The notes below the pieces were generated by a model. It was not told the DNA's origin. It did not search any database and saw nothing but the letters and a program-made list of their open reading frames with translations. DNA of 15,910 nt from Clostridia bacterium. Its GTDB lineage: Bacteria; Bacillota; Clostridia; Oscillospirales; CAG-272. The DNA is taken from NCBI GenBank assembly GCA_017408535.1, contig JAFQUL010000195.1, positions 1-15,910 on the forward strand, given 5' to 3'. Each line of letters opens with the position of its first letter. Position 1 is the stretch's first letter. Below are positions 13,292 to 15,910 of this stretch, in pieces. A program made the translations under genes and the position numbers.

Positions 13292-15400
13292 TTATTCGTG
13301 CTGTGTACGGTTAAGTATATCGAGCTGTACCGCACGGTCAAGTGTGACGTAAAAGGCAGAAAATCCTGATACGCGGACCACGAGATCGCTATAATTTTCC
13401 GGCTCATCCATAGCCTTTTTAAGGATTTCTCTGGAGGTGGCGTTTATCTGTATTTCCTGACCGCCTTTTTTGAAAAGAGTTCGAATAATGGCAAGAAGCT
13501 TGCCTCGCTTTTCATCGCTGAACATCTCGGGGGAATATTTCTGGTTTACAACAGTACCGCAGGCGACCTTGGTATAATCCGGCTTTGATACGCTGTTGAC
13601 AGTTGATGTCGGTCCTTTGGTGTCTCTTCCGTATCCGGGCGAAGCGGCATCTGACAGAGGTTCTCCGCGTTTTCTTCCGTCGGGTGTCGCATTTGTGACA
13701 GAGCCGCTGTATATGTTGTTTATGTTTGCGGCGGCGGCAATGTAAAAGCGTCCGCCGTCATAAGTATGGTATTTTTCAAACAGAGAAGAGAGGTAGTCGA
13801 TAAACCATACTGCATATTTATCTACAAAATCGTCATTGTTACCGTATTTTGGTGCGGCAAGCAGCTTTTCCCGGAGGACTTCATACCCCTCAAAATTACT
13901 GTTGAGGGCATCTCTAAACTCTTCAAGGGTTGCTTCTTTATCGATAAATACAACCTTTTCTATAGCGGCAAGTGAGTCACTCACCGTGCCGATACCCATA
14001 GTAACAGCACCGTGAACTGAGGGATATTTGGCTCCGCCGTTATGTATATCGAGACCTCGGCCGATACAGTCGTAGCAGAAGCAGGACATAAAAGGGTCAG
14101 GGATATATTTCTGGTTTAAGGAATCGCTGGCTGAGTTGATCCTTGAGTAATACTCATCCGCTCCGTATTCCAGCTGTCTCTCATATGCATGCATAAAATC
14201 GTCCATGGTTTTTATGCTTTCAAGCCTGCCTGTGTTTATACCTACCGTATGACCGGTCTCGCTGATACCGTCATTGAACACAAAATCAAGGAATCCGGGA
14301 GTGTTGAATATACTGTCAGACCACGGCGGCTGCTTTCCGGAGATAAAGTTCTCTATACAGCCTACCATACAGTAGTCGTATACGTCCTCTTCATCATAAC
14401 CGTATTTTTTAAGAGCCGCAATGTTAATATCATCATTCATAATAGCGGGGTAGCCGAGACCTGTACCGATGACCTTCAGACACTCGTCAAGAAATTCATC
14501 GGGGGTGTTTTTCGTGAGTCTCAGTGACAGGTTGGGTCCGGGGACATTACAGTTTCCGACCGCTCTGAGAATGCAGAGACTCAGGCCGTTGATCTCGCAC
14601 TCACCCCGTACATTTTGTCCGCCGATGCAAATGTTTACAACGTCATCCTGCAGTCGTATAAAGATATTTTCAAGAAGCTCTGTCACCTCATCGTCTGTGA
14701 TAAGTCCTTTTTCTGTATCGTTTTTATAGAAAGGATAAAGATACTGATCAAGACGGCCGAGAGCCATAGCATAGCGTTCTTCCATCAGGAATGCATTGTG
14801 GCAGTACCACACAAGCTGAAGTGCTTCCTTAAATGAGGATGGCTTTCCTTTAAGCAGAGCACGGCCGGTGTTTATTATCCCTTCAAGACGCTCTTTATTA
14901 TATTCCTTATCTGTAAGGGACTTTTCGGCGGCAGAAATATAATTACCGATCATTTCCGAAAACCCTACGAGGGTAAGTCTCATTGACCTTAGCGTTTCAC
15001 ATTTCTCCCCGTCGTTTCTGTGGCGTAAAAGAGAAGCATCGATTTCATTTATAAACCCGGGTATACCAAGAGACAGTATGCGGCGGTAATCGGGAGCAAA
15101 ATGGTCGCGGCAGGTCTCAAACCAACGCTCTCTAAAGCGGTCTACCGTGTTTTTTGCATACTCAAGTACAACAGGGTTTATGTTATTTGTAAACAGGGAC
15201 AGCCGATTTCCCGCAATAAGCTCATTTTTCAGTATTACCGGGGTAGTGGCGGTAAATAGAGAATGTATTCCGTTTGCTCTAAGGTCGGCAGGACGTGCGG
15301 CGAGATCCTTTTTGTATCCTAAATATCTGTAATAATAGGGTGTGTAACTGCCTTCACGCTTTTCTTTTAATTCCTTGTTTAATTCTCTGAAGATCTTCAT
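13292..15400 (-). CDS. Glycyl radical enzyme of unassigned substrate (GCIE type)
   Basis: A 702-residue member of the pyruvate formate-lyase/dehydratase family. The C-terminal glycyl radical loop is RVSGFSAFY with Gly679. The active-site loop is MVGCIEN with Cys348 and Glu350, the GCxE pattern of diol dehydratases and other eliminating enzymes, not the Cys-Cys of pyruvate formate-lyase. Other family blocks are GRLDQYLYPFY, LGYPAIMNDD and EDVYDYCMVGC. Known relatives are about 790-850 residues, so this is short, mostly at the N-terminus. ATG 15400 is used because GGAGG lies 7 bases upstream; a start at 15457 would lie within the promoter. The substrate is unknown. It is first in an operon with its activase and an esterase. 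Confidence 0.9.
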   Translation of the reverse strand: MKIFRELNKELKEKREGSYTPYYYRYLGYKKDLAARPADLRANGIHSLFTATTPVILKNELIAGNRLSLFTNNINPVVLEYAKNTVDRFRERWFETCRDHFAPDYRRILSLGIPGFINEIDASLLRHRNDGEKCETLRSMRLTLVGFSEMIGNYISAAEKSLTDKEYNKERLEGIINTGRALLKGKPSSFKEALQLVWYCHNAFLMEERYAMALGRLDQYLYPFYKNDTEKGLITDDEVTELLENIFIRLQDDVVNICIGGQNVRGECEINGLSLCILRAVGNCNVPGPNLSLRLTKNTPDEFLDECLKVIGTGLGYPAIMNDDINIAALKKYGYDEEDVYDYCMVGCIENFISGKQPPWSDSIFNTPGFLDFVFNDGISETGHTVGINTGRLESIKTMDDFMHAYERQLEYGADEYYSRINSASDSLNQKYIPDPFMSCFCYDCIGRGLDIHNGGAKYPSVHGAVTMGIGTVSDSLAAIEKVVFIDKEATLEEFRDALNSNFEGYEVLREKLLAAPKYGNNDDFVDKYAVWFIDYLSSLFEKYHTYDGGRFYIAAAANINNIYSGSVTNATPDGRKRGEPLSDAASPGYGRDTKGPTSTVNSVSKPDYTKVACGTVVNQKYSPEMFSDEKRGKLLAIIRTLFKKGGQEIQINATSREILKKAMDEPENYSDLVVRVSGFSAFYVTLDRAVQLDILNRTQHE

Positions 15401-15433
15401 TCTTCTGCCTCCGATATGTAGGTGTCTGAAAAA

Positions 15434-15462
15434 ATTATATATTAACGGAGAGTACATGTCAA
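15434..15462 (-). promoter_or_regulatory. Perfect consensus promoter of the glycyl radical enzyme operon
   Basis: On the minus strand TTGACA (15462-15457), a 17-base spacer and TATAAT (15439-15434) match the housekeeping consensus exactly. The upstream sequence is AT-rich. TCAAT (15459-15463) and ATTGA (15470-15474) form an inverted repeat that overlaps the -35, where a repressor could bind. The leader would be about 27 bases. Confidence 0.85.
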
Positions 15463-15498
15463 TTAATATATTGAATTATTCTTGACATTTTTAATATT

Positions 15499-15524
15499 AA
15501 AAAGCGGACGTACTGTCCGCTTTT
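15499..15524 (-). terminator. Terminator of the TPP-enzyme gene
   Basis: AAAGCGGAC (15501-15509) pairs with GTCCGCTTT (15515-15523) around a 5-base loop. T5 follows on the minus strand, 11 bases after the stop. It isolates the glycyl radical enzyme operon from the upstream gene. Confidence 0.88.
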
Positions 15525-15534
15525 CTGTAGTAAT

Positions 15535-15910
15535 TTATTCACTTAATCTTTTCATAAAGGCTTCTTTATTTTCCTTTGCCGTGGTGGTGGGACGTCCGAG
15601 ATCATCCCTTGCACCGATTGCACAGTCAACTTCAATAAAGGAGAGGGCACTTCTGTCATGTGCGAGAGTGAGCTCTCTCAGAAGCGATTCTGCATCTGAT
15701 ACTTTATTTGAGTATTCGTATCCGCATCCGCGGGCAACGGTAACGAGATCTGATGAGCGCAAAGCTGTGGGCTGACCGCCTACCGTCTCGTGAGCACCGT
15801 TATTGATAACAATGTGGACTATATTCTTCGGCTTTCTTGCACCGAGTACTGCCATTGCACCCATGTGCATAAGTGCCGCACCGTCTCCGTCGATTATCCA
15901 TACCTTTTTA
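15535..15910 (-). CDS. Phosphonopyruvate decarboxylase-like TPP enzyme, C-terminal part
   Basis: This is the last 124 residues of a thiamin-diphosphate enzyme that runs off the right edge. The edge sequence reads IIDGDGAALMHMG, the GDG start of the TPP/Mg motif. It is followed by NIVHIVINNGAHETVGGQPT, where the NN closes the TPP motif and the GAHETVGGQPT segment is characteristic of phosphonopyruvate decarboxylases (AepY/Ppd). These convert phosphonopyruvate to phosphonoacetaldehyde in phosphonate biosynthesis. The sulfopyruvate decarboxylase beta chain is a close alternative. It ends RLSE with a terminator just behind. Neighbouring phosphoenolpyruvate mutase or aminotransferase genes would lie beyond the window. 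Confidence 0.8.
   Translation of the reverse strand, partial: KKVWIIDGDGAALMHMGAMAVLGARKPKNIVHIVINNGAHETVGGQPTALRSSDLVTVARGCGYEYSNKVSDAESLLRELTLAHDRSALSFIEVDCAIGARDDLGRPTTTAKENKEAFMKRLSE

Noticed and set aside
11727..15400. Pyruvate formate-lyase proper
   Set aside because: The active-site loop has one Cys in a GCIE motif instead of adjacent cysteines, and the length is wrong.

Overview
The window looks like chromosomal DNA from an anaerobic, probably gut-associated Firmicute of the class Clostridia. This is inferred from strong GGAGG ribosome sites, consensus sigma-A type promoters, an oxygen-sensitive glycyl radical enzyme with its activase, short GTAGGG-ended intergenic palindromic repeats and compact operons. 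No tRNA, rRNA, CRISPR array, transposase or phage gene was seen.

Left part (1-2260): a palindromic repeat, a small five-helix membrane protein with its own promoter and terminator, then a minus-strand cytosolic sialidase-superfamily (BNR/Asp-box) protein. This last gene is divergent from the main operon.

Centre (2180-8830): a plus-strand operon of seven genes behind a near-consensus promoter and ended by a perfect 18-bp terminator hairpin. In order it encodes a KdsD/GutQ-like SIS protein, a YjbQ-family protein, a triose-phosphate-isomerase-like protein, a second YjbQ-family protein, an AraA-type sugar isomerase, an FGGY sugar kinase and a PF04909-type amidohydrolase. Isomerase plus kinase is the standard way to turn an aldose into a ketose phosphate. 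The TIM-like, SIS and amidohydrolase proteins would act on further intermediates. Two YjbQ paralogues flanking a TIM homologue is unusual, and I know of no described pathway with this layout. I regard it as a candidate uncharacterised carbohydrate pathway. There is no transporter or dedicated regulator in the window.

Right-centre (8831-11700): a minus-strand beta-lactamase-fold serine hydrolase that converges on the operon and shares its terminator; a 375-base gap with a second copy of the palindromic repeat and two hairpins; and a minus-strand XRE-family regulator with a long helical tail.

Right part (11642-15910): a minus-strand three-gene operon with a perfect consensus promoter (TTGACA, 17 bp, TATAAT). 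It encodes a short GCIE-type glycyl radical enzyme, its radical-SAM activase and a SASA/CE6-like carbohydrate esterase, separated by 2-3 bases. Beyond its own terminator, the window ends inside a minus-strand TPP enzyme resembling phosphonopyruvate decarboxylase.
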